Source of the DNA: Chlorobiota bacterium
Lineage (GTDB): Bacteria; Bacteroidota; Ignavibacteria; Ignavibacteriales; Ignavibacteriaceae
Direction: 5' to 3'
Length of the DNA: 13,409 nucleotides
NCBI GenBank assembly: GCA_008363265.1
Contig: RHKR01000023.1
Coordinates: 1-13,409 of the forward strand
Position numbers and translations under genes: made by a program. The notes under the pieces are model-generated. The model was not told the origin of the DNA. It worked only from the letters and a program-made list of their open reading frames with translations, and did no database searches. This document shows positions 1 to 7,040 of the stretch, piece after piece. Numbering within the stretch: position 1 is the stretch's first letter; each line of letters starts with the position of its first letter.

Positions 1-621
1 ATATTCATGCAGTTCGATCTGATCGGCGCGCTCCAGTGGAGTTTTGCTTCCATTATTCTTACGATCGTTGTGATGGACATAGTTGACACGATCGGCACAC
101 TTACGGCCCTTTCGATGGTCGGGGGGATGCTCGATAAAGACGGTCACCTCCCTGATATGCACAAGCCGATGCTCAGCGACGCGATCGCTACCACACTGGC
201 AGGTTTCCTCGGAACCACCACCGCGGGGGCATATATCGACTCCGCGACCGGCATAGAGGCGGGAGGCAGAACCGGACTCACGGCAGTGGTTACGGCGTTC
301 CTCTTTCTTGTGGCACTCTTCCTTTCACCGTTCGTGGCTGCAATTCCCGCATATGCATATTCCCCTGCGCTTATCGTTGTCGGGTTGCTGATGATCGGAA
401 TGGTGACAAAGATCAATTTTAACGATTTTAGCGAGGCGGTACCCGTTTTTGCCACTCTTGTTCTTATGGCTTTTAGCTATAATATCGGTATTGGAATGAC
501 GGGAGGTTTCATCGTCTATATTATCTTTAAAACTGCAGCGGGCAAAAGGTCGGAAATTTCCGCGGGTATGTGGGCTCTCGGCATCATTTCGATGCTCCTG
601 TTCATCATCTATCCGTATTGA
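1..621 (+). CDS. NCS2-family purine permease (AzgA/GhxP type), C-terminal part
   Basis: This is the 3' end of an inner-membrane nucleobase:cation symporter; the frame is open from base 1 and the N-terminus lies outside the window. About 206 residues are visible. The segment FAS..LTIVVMDIVDTIGTL is the NCS2 helix with the acidic D-x-x-D-T-x-G-T signature. Further on, TTTAGAYIDSATGIEAGGRT and then GLTAVVTA match the substrate-site loop and the following helix of the AzgA/GhxP (COG2252) branch, which imports adenine, guanine or hypoxanthine. Four or more hydrophobic helices follow, ending in LLFIIYPY. Whether the substrate is adenine or guanine/hypoxanthine cannot be decided from this fragment. 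The stop lies 37 bp before the preferred era start, so the two may be co-transcribed. Confidence 0.9.
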   Translation: MFMQFDLIGALQWSFASIILTIVVMDIVDTIGTLTALSMVGGMLDKDGHLPDMHKPMLSDAIATTLAGFLGTTTAGAYIDSATGIEAGGRTGLTAVVTAFLFLVALFLSPFVAAIPAYAYSPALIVVGLLMIGMVTKINFNDFSEAVPVFATLVLMAFSYNIGIGMTGGFIVYIIFKTAAGKRSEISAGMWALGIISMLLFIIYPY

Positions 622-658
622 GGCTGGTACCATGAAAGAAAACGGAAAGGAAGAGATC

Positions 659-1514
659 ATGACGACAAAAGCCGGTTTCGTTACCATACTCGGAGCCCCG
701 AACGCGGGCAAGAGCACGCTTATGAACGCGCTGCTCGGTGAAAAGCTTTCGATCACCACTTCAAAACCGCAGACCACCCGCAAGAGGGTGCTTGGCATCC
801 TTTCGGAAGAGAACTATCAGATGATCTTCCTCGACACCCCCGGGATACTTGAACCGAAATACAAACTCCAGGAAAAAATGATGGAGTATGTTAACCTTTC
901 GCTTCAGGATGCGGATATAATCGTCTGGCTTCACGATGCACGTAAAAAAAATGGACACCCCAAAGATCGCCTGCGTGAACAAGATCGATATTGACGAAAA
1001 AAAGACTATCGAAAGCATAGAATTTTTCGAGGAGAGCAAGAAGTTCGACAAAGTGCTTCCCATCTCAGCCCTTGCAAACGTGAATCTGAACATGCTCAAG
1101 GAATTTATAATCGAAAACCTTCCCGAGCATCCCAAATACTATCCCGATGACGACCTCTCCGATGAAACCGAAAGGTTTTTCGTCTCTGAAATAATCCGCG
1201 AACACATTTTCGAACTTTACGAGAAAGAGATCCCCTACAGTTGCGAAGTGGCGATAGAGGAGTTCAAGGAGCGGGAGGGAAGAAAAGATTTTATCTATGC
1301 CATGATCTACGTCGAGCGTGACACGCAGGCGGGAATAATCATCGGCAAGAAAGGCGCGATGATCAAGAAACTCGGTGAGCAGTCGCGTGCCGCGATCGAG
1401 AGTTTCCTGGGACGCGAAGTATTCCTCGATCTCAGGGTAAAGGTTCGTGCAAACTGGCGGAGTGACGAAAAGTATCTGAAATATTTCGGCTACGCGCGTG
1501 ATGAAGAAGAATAG
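659..1514 (+). pseudogene. era: GTPase Era, frameshifted and internally shortened
   Basis: Era is an essential GTPase that binds the 3' end of 16S rRNA during 30S subunit maturation. The first frame (659-994) carries G1 GAPNAGKST, the switch region with PQTTR, and G3 DTPG. The second frame, open up to 1514, carries G4 NKID, G5 SALAN and the C-terminal KH domain with IIGKKG. The frames differ by +1 and meet at an A8 run (944-951); an A7 run would join them. Even when joined (284 aa), about 14 residues that B. subtilis and E. coli Era have between G3 and G4 are absent. A single deletion of about 41 bp would explain both defects. I chose ATG 659 because AAGGAAG lies just upstream and MTTKAGFVTILG matches Era N-termini; the ATG at 632 has no good ribosome site. 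It could be a true pseudogene, a slippage-rescued gene or an assembly error. Confidence 0.85.
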
Positions 1515-1523
1515 CGGAGTCTG

Positions 1524-2459
1524 ATGAACAAGGCCAGACTGAAGGAATTCAAAGCAGAACTTATCCTTCTGCTCCTCACGATCCTGTGGGGAGGCACTTT
1601 CGCGCTGATCAAGAACGCGATAGAACATGTCTCTCCCTTCCTGTTCGTGACGATCCGTTTCGGATTTGCATCATTGGTATTTTTACCTTTCGCGTGGCCT
1701 CATTTGAAAGGATTAACCGCGCAGCAACTGAAAGACGGTTTCTGGATCGGTTTTTGGTTTTTTCTCGGATTCATCCTTCAAACCATCGGTCTTCAGTACA
1801 CCACCGCGTCGAAATCGGCCTTTATCACTGGAACGTTTGTGGTTTTTACTCCATTGGCCCAGACCATTATTGCAAAACGTCCGCCATCTCTTGTGAACTC
1901 GATCGGGATCGGAATTGTAGCCGTGGGCATTATCTTCCTCTCAAGCGGTGACAAGGATATACTCAGCGTGCTCACCGAGCTTGGCGAAACATTCAATTTC
2001 GGTGATTTTCTTACACTCCTCTGCGCGATGTCGTTCGGTATCTATATCGTCTGGCTCGATGTCATCTCGAAGCGGAGCCACTACATCTATTCCACTTTTG
2101 CCCAGCTTGCCTTCACTGCTGTTACCGCGACAGTTCTGATGCCCTTCTTTCACTTCACGGGAGTTGAGGTGATACGGTTCGCGCTCAATTTCGATGTGAT
2201 CGGCGCCCTCCTTTATACGGCCCTTTTCGCGACCCTCTTCAACGTAACGATGATGACCAAGTACCAAAAAGAGGTTGTCCCGGTGAAAGCTGCGATTATT
2301 TACTCATTTGAACCTATATTTGCTGCTGTTATAGCTTTCATTCTTCTCGGCGAACATTTCACCCGAATGGGACTTATCGGTGCCGCTATTATTTTTGGAG
2401 GACTGATATTTACGGAAGTCTTTAAGAAGGAAGAAGCTGGTCATGAGGCTGAAGGCTGA
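1524..2459 (+). CDS. EamA/DMT-superfamily transporter (10-TM permease)
   Basis: This is an inner-membrane protein of 311 residues, the normal length for EamA-family drug/metabolite transporters. There are two tandem EamA repeats of about five helices each. The first begins with LLLTILWGGTFALIKNAI, the typical family opening with the W-G motif. The second ends with the helix pair containing EPIFAAVIAFILLGE, the conserved (E)P..A...A...LGE signature. GGAG lies 6 bp upstream of ATG 1524, and the start is only 9 bp after the era stop, so the two genes are probably co-transcribed. Family members export amino acids, metabolites or drugs, and nothing here identifies the substrate. The last codons run into the GGCTGAA heptamer repeat. 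Confidence 0.9.
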   Translation: MNKARLKEFKAELILLLLTILWGGTFALIKNAIEHVSPFLFVTIRFGFASLVFLPFAWPHLKGLTAQQLKDGFWIGFWFFLGFILQTIGLQYTTASKSAFITGTFVVFTPLAQTIIAKRPPSLVNSIGIGIVAVGIIFLSSGDKDILSVLTELGETFNFGDFLTLLCAMSFGIYIVWLDVISKRSHYIYSTFAQLAFTAVTATVLMPFFHFTGVEVIRFALNFDVIGALLYTALFATLFNVTMMTKYQKEVVPVKAAIIYSFEPIFAAVIAFILLGEHFTRMGLIGAAIIFGGLIFTEVFKKEEAGHEAEG

Positions 2460-2474
2460 AGGCTGAAGGATGAA
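2447..2474 (+). repeat. Tandem heptamer repeat GGCTGAA (3 exact + 1 variant copy)
   Basis: Exact GGCTGAA copies lie at 2447-2453, 2454-2460 and 2461-2467, followed by GGATGAA at 2468-2474. The array encodes the last residues (EAEG) and the stop of the EamA permease. The fourth copy supplies the ATG (2470) of the acylphosphatase gene. The GAAGG formed between units (2458-2462) lies 7 nt before that ATG and is the best candidate ribosome binding site. Confidence 0.85.
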
Positions 2475-2745
2475 GATCAGAGCTAATTTTTTGGTTAAGG
2501 GGTTTGTGCAGGGGGTTGGGTTCCGGTGGTATATTCTGCGTGAGGCCCAGGAGATAGGTGTGACGGGTTTTGTCAGAAATACTTGGTCGGGGGAAGTTGA
2601 GATAGTTGCCGAGGGTGAGGAATGGCAGATAGAGGCACTTCACGAGAAGGCAAAAACCGGACCCATGCGTTCGCGTGTTACCGGTGTAAAGGTGGTGAAA
2701 GATTCCGCGAAAAATGAATTCAACAAATTCGAGATCAGACATTGA
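2470..2745 (+). CDS. acyP: Acylphosphatase
   Basis: This is a small cytoplasmic hydrolase of 91 residues, the usual length, that cleaves acyl phosphates such as carbamoyl phosphate and 1,3-bisphosphoglycerate. The active-site loop is GFVQGVGFR with catalytic Arg at residue 19. The second motif, GFVRNTWSGEVE, carries catalytic Asn at residue 37. The rest has the ferredoxin-like fold pattern of the family. The ATG is in the last unit of the heptamer repeat. The stop TGA (2743-2745) overlaps the TTG start of ispF, which suggests translational coupling. The physiological substrate is unclear, as for most bacterial acylphosphatases. Confidence 0.95.
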   Translation: MKIRANFLVKGFVQGVGFRWYILREAQEIGVTGFVRNTWSGEVEIVAEGEEWQIEALHEKAKTGPMRSRVTGVKVVKDSAKNEFNKFEIRH

Positions 2746-3227
2746 AATTTAGAATTGGCAACGGCTACGACGTTCATCAACTGGCCGAAGGAAGAAAACT
2801 GATATTGGGTGGCATTGAGATCGCCGCCGAAAAAGGCCTTCTCGGTCACTCAGATGCCGATGTGTTGCTTCACGCGATAATGGATGCCATGCTCGGTGCT
2901 TTGGCACTGGGTGATATCGGCAAGCACTTCCCCGACACGGGCGCCGAGTTTAAGGATATCGACAGCAAGATCCTCCTGAAGAGGGCGTACGGTCTGATCA
3001 AGGACCGGGGCTATACGATCGGCAACATCGATTCCACCGTAGTGCTTGAAAAACCGAAGATCGGAAAATACATTCCGGCGATGCAGCGTGTCATCTCGGA
3101 AATTCTTGAATGCAGCCCTGAAGATATTTCTATAAAAGCAACCACCTCCGAGAAGCTCGGTTTTGTCGGCAGGGAAGAAGGTGCGGTTGCGTACGCGGTG
3201 GCGTTGCTTGAGAACTTAAGAACCTAA
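2742..3227 (+). CDS. ispF: 2-C-methyl-D-erythritol 2,4-cyclodiphosphate synthase
   Basis: IspF catalyses the fifth step of the MEP isoprenoid pathway, releasing CMP to form MEcPP, as a cytoplasmic homotrimer with a divalent metal. The protein has 161 residues, the normal length. RIGNGYDVH gives metal ligands Asp10 and His12; GHSDADVLLHAIMDA gives the third, His44. ATTSEKLGFVGREEG near the C-terminus is the cytidine-site and closing motif. Translation must start at TTG 2742: there is no ATG at this position and the family begins right before RIG.GYDVH. The TTG overlaps the acylphosphatase stop by 4 bp. The last codons (LRT) are already part of the octamer repeat that continues downstream, so the repeat has grown into the 3' end of the gene. 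Confidence 0.97.
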   Translation: MKFRIGNGYDVHQLAEGRKLILGGIEIAAEKGLLGHSDADVLLHAIMDAMLGALALGDIGKHFPDTGAEFKDIDSKILLKRAYGLIKDRGYTIGNIDSTVVLEKPKIGKYIPAMQRVISEILECSPEDISIKATTSEKLGFVGREEGAVAYAVALLENLRT

Positions 3228-3228
3228 G

Positions 3229-3242
3229 TGCGCCGCGGCGCA
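3229..3242. repeat. Perfect 14-bp GC palindrome
   Basis: TGCGCCGCGGCGCA is its own reverse complement. It sits right after the ispF stop and interrupts the octamer repeat, which has one unit before it (3218-3225) and resumes at 3245. It could form a small hairpin in RNA, but no T-run follows, so it is not a standard intrinsic terminator. Confidence 0.8.
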
Positions 3243-3244
3243 TT

Positions 3245-3348
3245 AAGAACCTAAGAACCTAAGAACCTAAGAACTGAAGTTCCTAAGTTCCTAAGTTCTT
3301 AAGTTCATGAGTTCCTAAGTTCATGAGTTCCTAAGTTCTTAAGTTCAA
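3245..3348. repeat. Phased array of thirteen 8-bp units (AAGAACCT then AAGTTCNN)
   Basis: Thirteen consecutive octamers keep exact 8-bp register. Three are AAGAACCT (3245-3268) and one is AAGAACTG (3269-3276). Nine AAGTTCNN-type units then run to 3348: AAGTTCCT, AAGTTCTT, AAGTTCAT and GAGTTCCT variants. The two halves are partly reverse complements, so a transcript could fold into a long imperfect hairpin around 3273-3280. An A-run and the lnt ATG follow at 3349-3357. This fills the whole ispF-lnt gap. No CRISPR-like spacers are present. Confidence 0.9.
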
Positions 3349-3356
3349 AAAAAATT

Positions 3357-5024
3357 ATGAGTATATTCAAAAGAATCCCCAAAACGCCTGATGAAAAGGC
3401 CCGACTAAGAAGTGACAGGTACCTGCTGTTAATCGCGGGGGTGCTCATGGGCTTTGCCTATCCGCCGGTTCCGTTTCCTCTGACAGCGTTTTTCGCGTTG
3501 GTCCCTCTTTTTATTGTTCTTGAGAGGCGGGAAAAACTGATCGACCTGAACAGGGCGGCGTACATGTTCGGATTCGTTACAGGTGTCGTATCCCTCTATT
3601 GGGTGGGTGCCTACACCGTGGCCAAGGATCCCTTCCTGATGATCGGCGGCGGGCTGATGCTCTTCGCCAATCCAATATTCTTCCTGATACCGGTAACCCT
3701 TTACTATGGAGTGGTACGGTCAGGGTATTTAAAGCGGGAGCACGCGTTATGGCTGTTACCCCCTTTCTGGGCGGCCTACGAATATTTCTACATGAACATC
3801 GACGTGAACTTCCCCTGGATCACCATTTCGAATGCATTGCCGGACTTTCAGGTCTGGTACAAGTTCAGTGACGTGGTGGGAGCTCTCGGCATGACGATGA
3901 TGGTTATCTGGTTCAACATCTGTGTTTACAGATTATGGAAAGTGTGGCGGTCCGAAAAGAAAACCGATCGTCTTGCACTCCGCCTTCTGAACGTGATTGT
4001 GCTGATCCCTTTGTTCTATGGAATCATCACAACTGATGACAAACCCGCGGAAGAAACACTTAAAGTCGGGCTGATCCAACCGAACCTCGACCCGTACGAA
4101 AAATGGTCGGGCGGCCCCCTCGATCAGATCCTGGACAAATACCTTACGATGAGCAATAGAGCCGTGAAAGAAGGGGCAAAAGTGGTTATCTGGCCTGAGA
4201 CAGCACTTCCCGTTTACCTGATGAGCGGACAGTATACTGACATAGTCGAGCGTATTCATAAGTACGCTGACACCAACAAAGTGGCGATACTTACCGGCAT
4301 GCCGCACATGAAACTCTTCCAGCCGGGTGAACCTTACCCTGAAGGATCCAAAAAATTTCCCGACTCTGAGCTCAGGTACGCCACATACAATTCAGTTCTC
4401 CTTTTCTCTCCCGGTGACCCGGTGGTTCAGCGGTACGGGAAGCACAAGCTTGTCCCGTTCGGCGAGCGCACCCCGTATGTTGATCAGATACCCTTCCTGG
4501 GAGACATGCTGAAGTGGGGCGTGGGAATCAGCAGCTGGAACGTGGGAGAGGGCAGTCAGGTGATAACTGTTAAAACCACCACATCAAAAGGTGAGAGGGA
4601 AGTGAAGATAGGTGCACTGGTCTGCTTCGAGTCGGTTTTTCCCTATTACGCGGCGGAGTTTACGAATAAAGGGGCCGAGTTTTTCGCAGTCGTAACGAAC
4701 GACAGTTGGTACGGCAACACTTCCGGACCATATCAGCACAAGGAGTTCTCAAACCTCCGCGCTTTAGAGAACCACAGGGCCGTTGTAAGGGCCGCGAACG
4801 GAGGTATCTCATGTCTGATCGATCACACGGGAAGGACTGTCAAGACCACAAGAATGTATGAGGAAGCGGTTCTCACGGTTGATGTTCCGCTGCATAAAAG
4901 GGACACGATCTTTCTGCGGACCGCGTCTGTTATACCGTACGCTGTGTACGCAGTTTCGTTGCTCGCTATCCTCGGTTGGATCGCGGCAGTTGTTAAAGAG
5001 AGATTTCACAAAAAAGGGAAGTGA
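3357..5024 (+). CDS. lnt: Apolipoprotein N-acyltransferase
   Basis: Lnt is the inner-membrane enzyme that adds the third acyl chain to the N-terminal Cys of lipoproteins in diderm bacteria. The protein has 555 residues, slightly longer than the E. coli enzyme (about 512). Residues 1-225 form the multi-helix membrane part. Residues 235-510 form the nitrilase-like CN-hydrolase domain, followed by a last helix (about 525-545). The catalytic triad is visible as Glu281 (VVIWPETALP), Lys362 (RYGKHKLVPFGERTPY) and Cys423 (LVCFESVFP). NDSWYGNTSGPYQH is the conserved downstream motif. The start at ATG 3357 has only an A-rich stretch upstream and no clear Shine-Dalgarno; its leader is the octamer array. 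The next gene encodes a lipoprotein, a plausible substrate. Confidence 0.95.
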   Translation: MSIFKRIPKTPDEKARLRSDRYLLLIAGVLMGFAYPPVPFPLTAFFALVPLFIVLERREKLIDLNRAAYMFGFVTGVVSLYWVGAYTVAKDPFLMIGGGLMLFANPIFFLIPVTLYYGVVRSGYLKREHALWLLPPFWAAYEYFYMNIDVNFPWITISNALPDFQVWYKFSDVVGALGMTMMVIWFNICVYRLWKVWRSEKKTDRLALRLLNVIVLIPLFYGIITTDDKPAEETLKVGLIQPNLDPYEKWSGGPLDQILDKYLTMSNRAVKEGAKVVIWPETALPVYLMSGQYTDIVERIHKYADTNKVAILTGMPHMKLFQPGEPYPEGSKKFPDSELRYATYNSVLLFSPGDPVVQRYGKHKLVPFGERTPYVDQIPFLGDMLKWGVGISSWNVGEGSQVITVKTTTSKGEREVKIGALVCFESVFPYYAAEFTNKGAEFFAVVTNDSWYGNTSGPYQHKEFSNLRALENHRAVVRAANGGISCLIDHTGRTVKTTRMYEEAVLTVDVPLHKRDTIFLRTASVIPYAVYAVSLLAILGWIAAVVKERFHKKGK

Positions 5025-5030
5025 AGATAT

Positions 5031-5402
5031 ATGTTAAAAAGAGTGATGATGCCGGTTTTGCTGCTGGCTGTAATGGTTCTTCTCACGGGCTGCAAGGATG
5101 TTCCTTCCGGTTCGCAGTATGATGAACAGTACGACAAGGTAAGAACCTCCGTCAAGGATCTCCTGGGCCAGGAGTATGAGGCGGTCAACTTCAGGGTAAC
5201 CAAGGAGGGTTACACCACAGACGACAAAAAAAACTGGGAGGTCGACTTCATGTTCGATCTCAACAAACCGTACACCCTTCTCGGCGCTACGATTGCCGAC
5301 AAGGAGATACCCGGCAGCATGAAGTTCGAGAAACAGGAAAGCGGCTGGGTCTGCACTTCAAATAGTGGCGATCTTTCAGGAATACTAAAACTCTTAAAAT
5401 AG
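5031..5402 (+). CDS. Small predicted lipoprotein, function unknown
   Basis: This 123-residue protein has a clear type II signal: basic N-terminus (MLKR), hydrophobic stretch, and lipobox LLTGC with Cys21 as the lipidation site. The mature part is acidic and soluble, with strand-like segments (NWEVDFMFDLNK, GSMKFEKQESGW). I recognise no family. The alternating polar/hydrophobic pattern and the ending LSGILKLLK suggest a small beta-rich periplasmic domain anchored to a membrane, which is an inference. It begins 6 bp after the lnt stop and is followed 8 bp later by the M48 peptidase gene, so it is almost certainly in the same operon. Confidence 0.8.
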   Translation: MLKRVMMPVLLLAVMVLLTGCKDVPSGSQYDEQYDKVRTSVKDLLGQEYEAVNFRVTKEGYTTDDKKNWEVDFMFDLNKPYTLLGATIADKEIPGSMKFEKQESGWVCTSNSGDLSGILKLLK

Positions 5403-5410
5403 GGGCGACG

Positions 5411-6136
5411 ATGAAAAAGTATCTTTTTCTACTGCAGTTGTTCCTTGCCTGCACTCTATTCGCTCAGGGAGGAATATTTGATGAGATCACCGGTACCCTG
5501 GGTGACCTCGCGAAGACCACGCTTAATATCGTGGATATCAGTGAATCGGAGGAGAACCAGATCGGTGACGCCCTCGAAGCAGAACTTCAGAAAAAACACC
5601 GGAACGGCTCTTCAAAGAAGTGGGATGTGAACGGTGTGTTCAAGAAGGTGGTTAAGAACGTCACCAGAAAGAAGATCGACTACCGGTTCAAGATCGTGGC
5701 AGACAATGAGGTTAACGCTTTCGCCATCGCGGGAGGCATGATCTATATCAACACCGGGATGCTTAACTTCATAAAATCGGAAGCCGAACTCGCCTTCATA
5801 ATCGGCCATGAGCTCGCTCACATCGAAAAGAAACACTGTATAAATCAGATCAAACTCACCTATCTTGCAGGGAAGTTCGATGCAAATCTGGCCGTACTCG
5901 CCGACGCGCTTATGACGGTCTATTCACTTCCGTTCAGCAAATATGATGAGTTTGAAGCCGACGATTATGGGGTAAAACTGATGCGGAAGGCCGGTTACGA
6001 CAAGAAAGCCGCGGTCGACTTTTTCAACCGCCTCGCGAAGCACTACAAGGAAGCACCCCGTGATCCCGTGAACGATTTCATCGCGACGCACCCCCTGTCG
6101 GTGGAGAGGGCAAAAAGAATAGAGAAAATGAAGTGA
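5411..6136 (+). CDS. Secreted M48-family zinc metalloprotease
   Basis: This 241-residue protein has an N-terminal signal peptide (KKYLFLLQLFLACTLFAQG), so it acts outside the inner membrane. The metalloprotease core has the zinc motif HELAH (His133, Glu134, His137) in AFIIGHELAHIEKKH. The third ligand is probably Glu182 in DEFEADDYGVKLM, the usual E-A-D M48 pattern. VNAFAIAGGMIYINTGML before the zinc helix is the conserved M48 strand. The C-terminal ATHPLSVERAKRI is the ending shared with BepA/LoiP-type periplasmic proteases that act in outer-membrane protein quality control. It is short, with no TPR domain. FLAC at Cys14 resembles a weak lipobox, so lipidation cannot be excluded. AGGGG at 5401-5405 serves as ribosome site. 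Confidence 0.92.
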   Translation: MKKYLFLLQLFLACTLFAQGGIFDEITGTLGDLAKTTLNIVDISESEENQIGDALEAELQKKHRNGSSKKWDVNGVFKKVVKNVTRKKIDYRFKIVADNEVNAFAIAGGMIYINTGMLNFIKSEAELAFIIGHELAHIEKKHCINQIKLTYLAGKFDANLAVLADALMTVYSLPFSKYDEFEADDYGVKLMRKAGYDKKAAVDFFNRLAKHYKEAPRDPVNDFIATHPLSVERAKRIEKMK

Positions 6137-6143
6137 GAAGATC

Positions 6144-7040
6144 ATGGGGAAGACAACCATTGTTATTGGGTCACTCCTCCTCCTGCTGATCGTTGCGGGG
6201 GTTGGGGGATATTTTTATTTCAGCAAAGCAGTTTCTTACGAGGGTTTCAGATCGGTCAAGGTGACTTCGGTCGATGACTCCCTCCTGCACGCCGATGTCA
6301 CTATAGCCCTCAGGAACGGCGCGTTCACCCCGCTCGATCTTGAACAACTCGAAACGCGCATTCTCGGCTCGGGCAAGCAGATCGGCACTGTAACGGTAGA
6401 CTCGGTTGTCGAGCTGGCACCCGGAACCGTCCAGGACCTGGTGCTGAAACTCACACTCCGCATGAAAGAATCGATGCGGTTCTTTAAGAACGCCGGCGAC
6501 ACCCTCGATCTTTCAGTAGCAGGCAAAGCGGTGGCCGGTATCTCCTTTCTTTCCTTTCCTGTCAACCTCGATTTCGCGATTCCCATCGATCTTAACGAAC
6601 AGCTCTTAAACGGCGGAAGTGGTGCCGGTGACGGGATATTCACCTTCAAGGGGGTCGAGAATATCCGTCTCGAAGGGGATTCCCTCAAGTTTGACATGAT
6701 CACTGAACTGAATAATCCTTTCGATATGGAGCTTACGGTTATCTCGATCGACAGTGGCAAGGTTTTCACCCGGGGCAATGTGGCTGGCACGATCTACCTC
6801 TCCGCCCCAGTGACGATCGAAAAGAAAGCCAAAGGTACACAGGCAACGATTAACGCTTCCTGCTACGTTGGTGACATGCTGAAAGCGGGTCCCGGAGCAT
6901 TGCTCGGTGTGCTTGTCTCAGGCGGGCAACTCGAGTATGAAGTAAACGGTTATGTGGTTTTTGAGGTCGCCGGTGAAAGGGCGACACTTCCTGTTAAATA
7001 TAAAGATTCGTTAAGTATCGGGGAGCTGATAAAACAATGA
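6144..7040 (+). CDS. Membrane-anchored protein with two LEA14/WHy-like domains
   Basis: This is a 298-residue protein. One N-terminal transmembrane anchor (residues 5-27, TIVIGSLLLLLIVAGVGGYF) is followed by an all-beta extracytoplasmic part. Two similar halves are visible. The first (about 35-150) has LLHADVTIALRNGAFTPLDL; the second (about 165-290) has LKFDMITELNNPFDMELTVI. Both fit the LEA14/WHy pattern of a strand with N-(P/G)-F followed by a strand carrying small and hydrophobic residues. These domains are linked to desiccation or envelope stress, but the bacterial role is largely unknown and I infer none. GAGAAG precedes the ATG, which lies 7 bp after the protease stop. The stop overlaps the next start by 4 bp (ATGA), implying coupling to the FHA-ABC transporter. 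Confidence 0.75.
   Translation: MGKTTIVIGSLLLLLIVAGVGGYFYFSKAVSYEGFRSVKVTSVDDSLLHADVTIALRNGAFTPLDLEQLETRILGSGKQIGTVTVDSVVELAPGTVQDLVLKLTLRMKESMRFFKNAGDTLDLSVAGKAVAGISFLSFPVNLDFAIPIDLNEQLLNGGSGAGDGIFTFKGVENIRLEGDSLKFDMITELNNPFDMELTVISIDSGKVFTRGNVAGTIYLSAPVTIEKKAKGTQATINASCYVGDMLKAGPGALLGVLVSGGQLEYEVNGYVVFEVAGERATLPVKYKDSLSIGELIKQ

Noticed and set aside
632..658. Earlier ATG for era
   Set aside because: It would add nine residues not typical of Era and has no good ribosome site, whereas AAGGAAG is correctly placed for ATG 659.
144..798. Minus-strand genes opposite the permease and era
   Set aside because: These frames have no ribosome sites or family motifs and lie wholly opposite well-supported genes.
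3245..3348. CRISPR-like array
   Set aside because: The units are 8 bp, contiguous and have no unique spacers; it is a tandem repeat.
5411..5470. Lipoprotein signal on the M48 protease
   Set aside because: The FLAC sequence departs from the lipobox at -3 and -2; an ordinary signal peptide ending near AQG is more likely.
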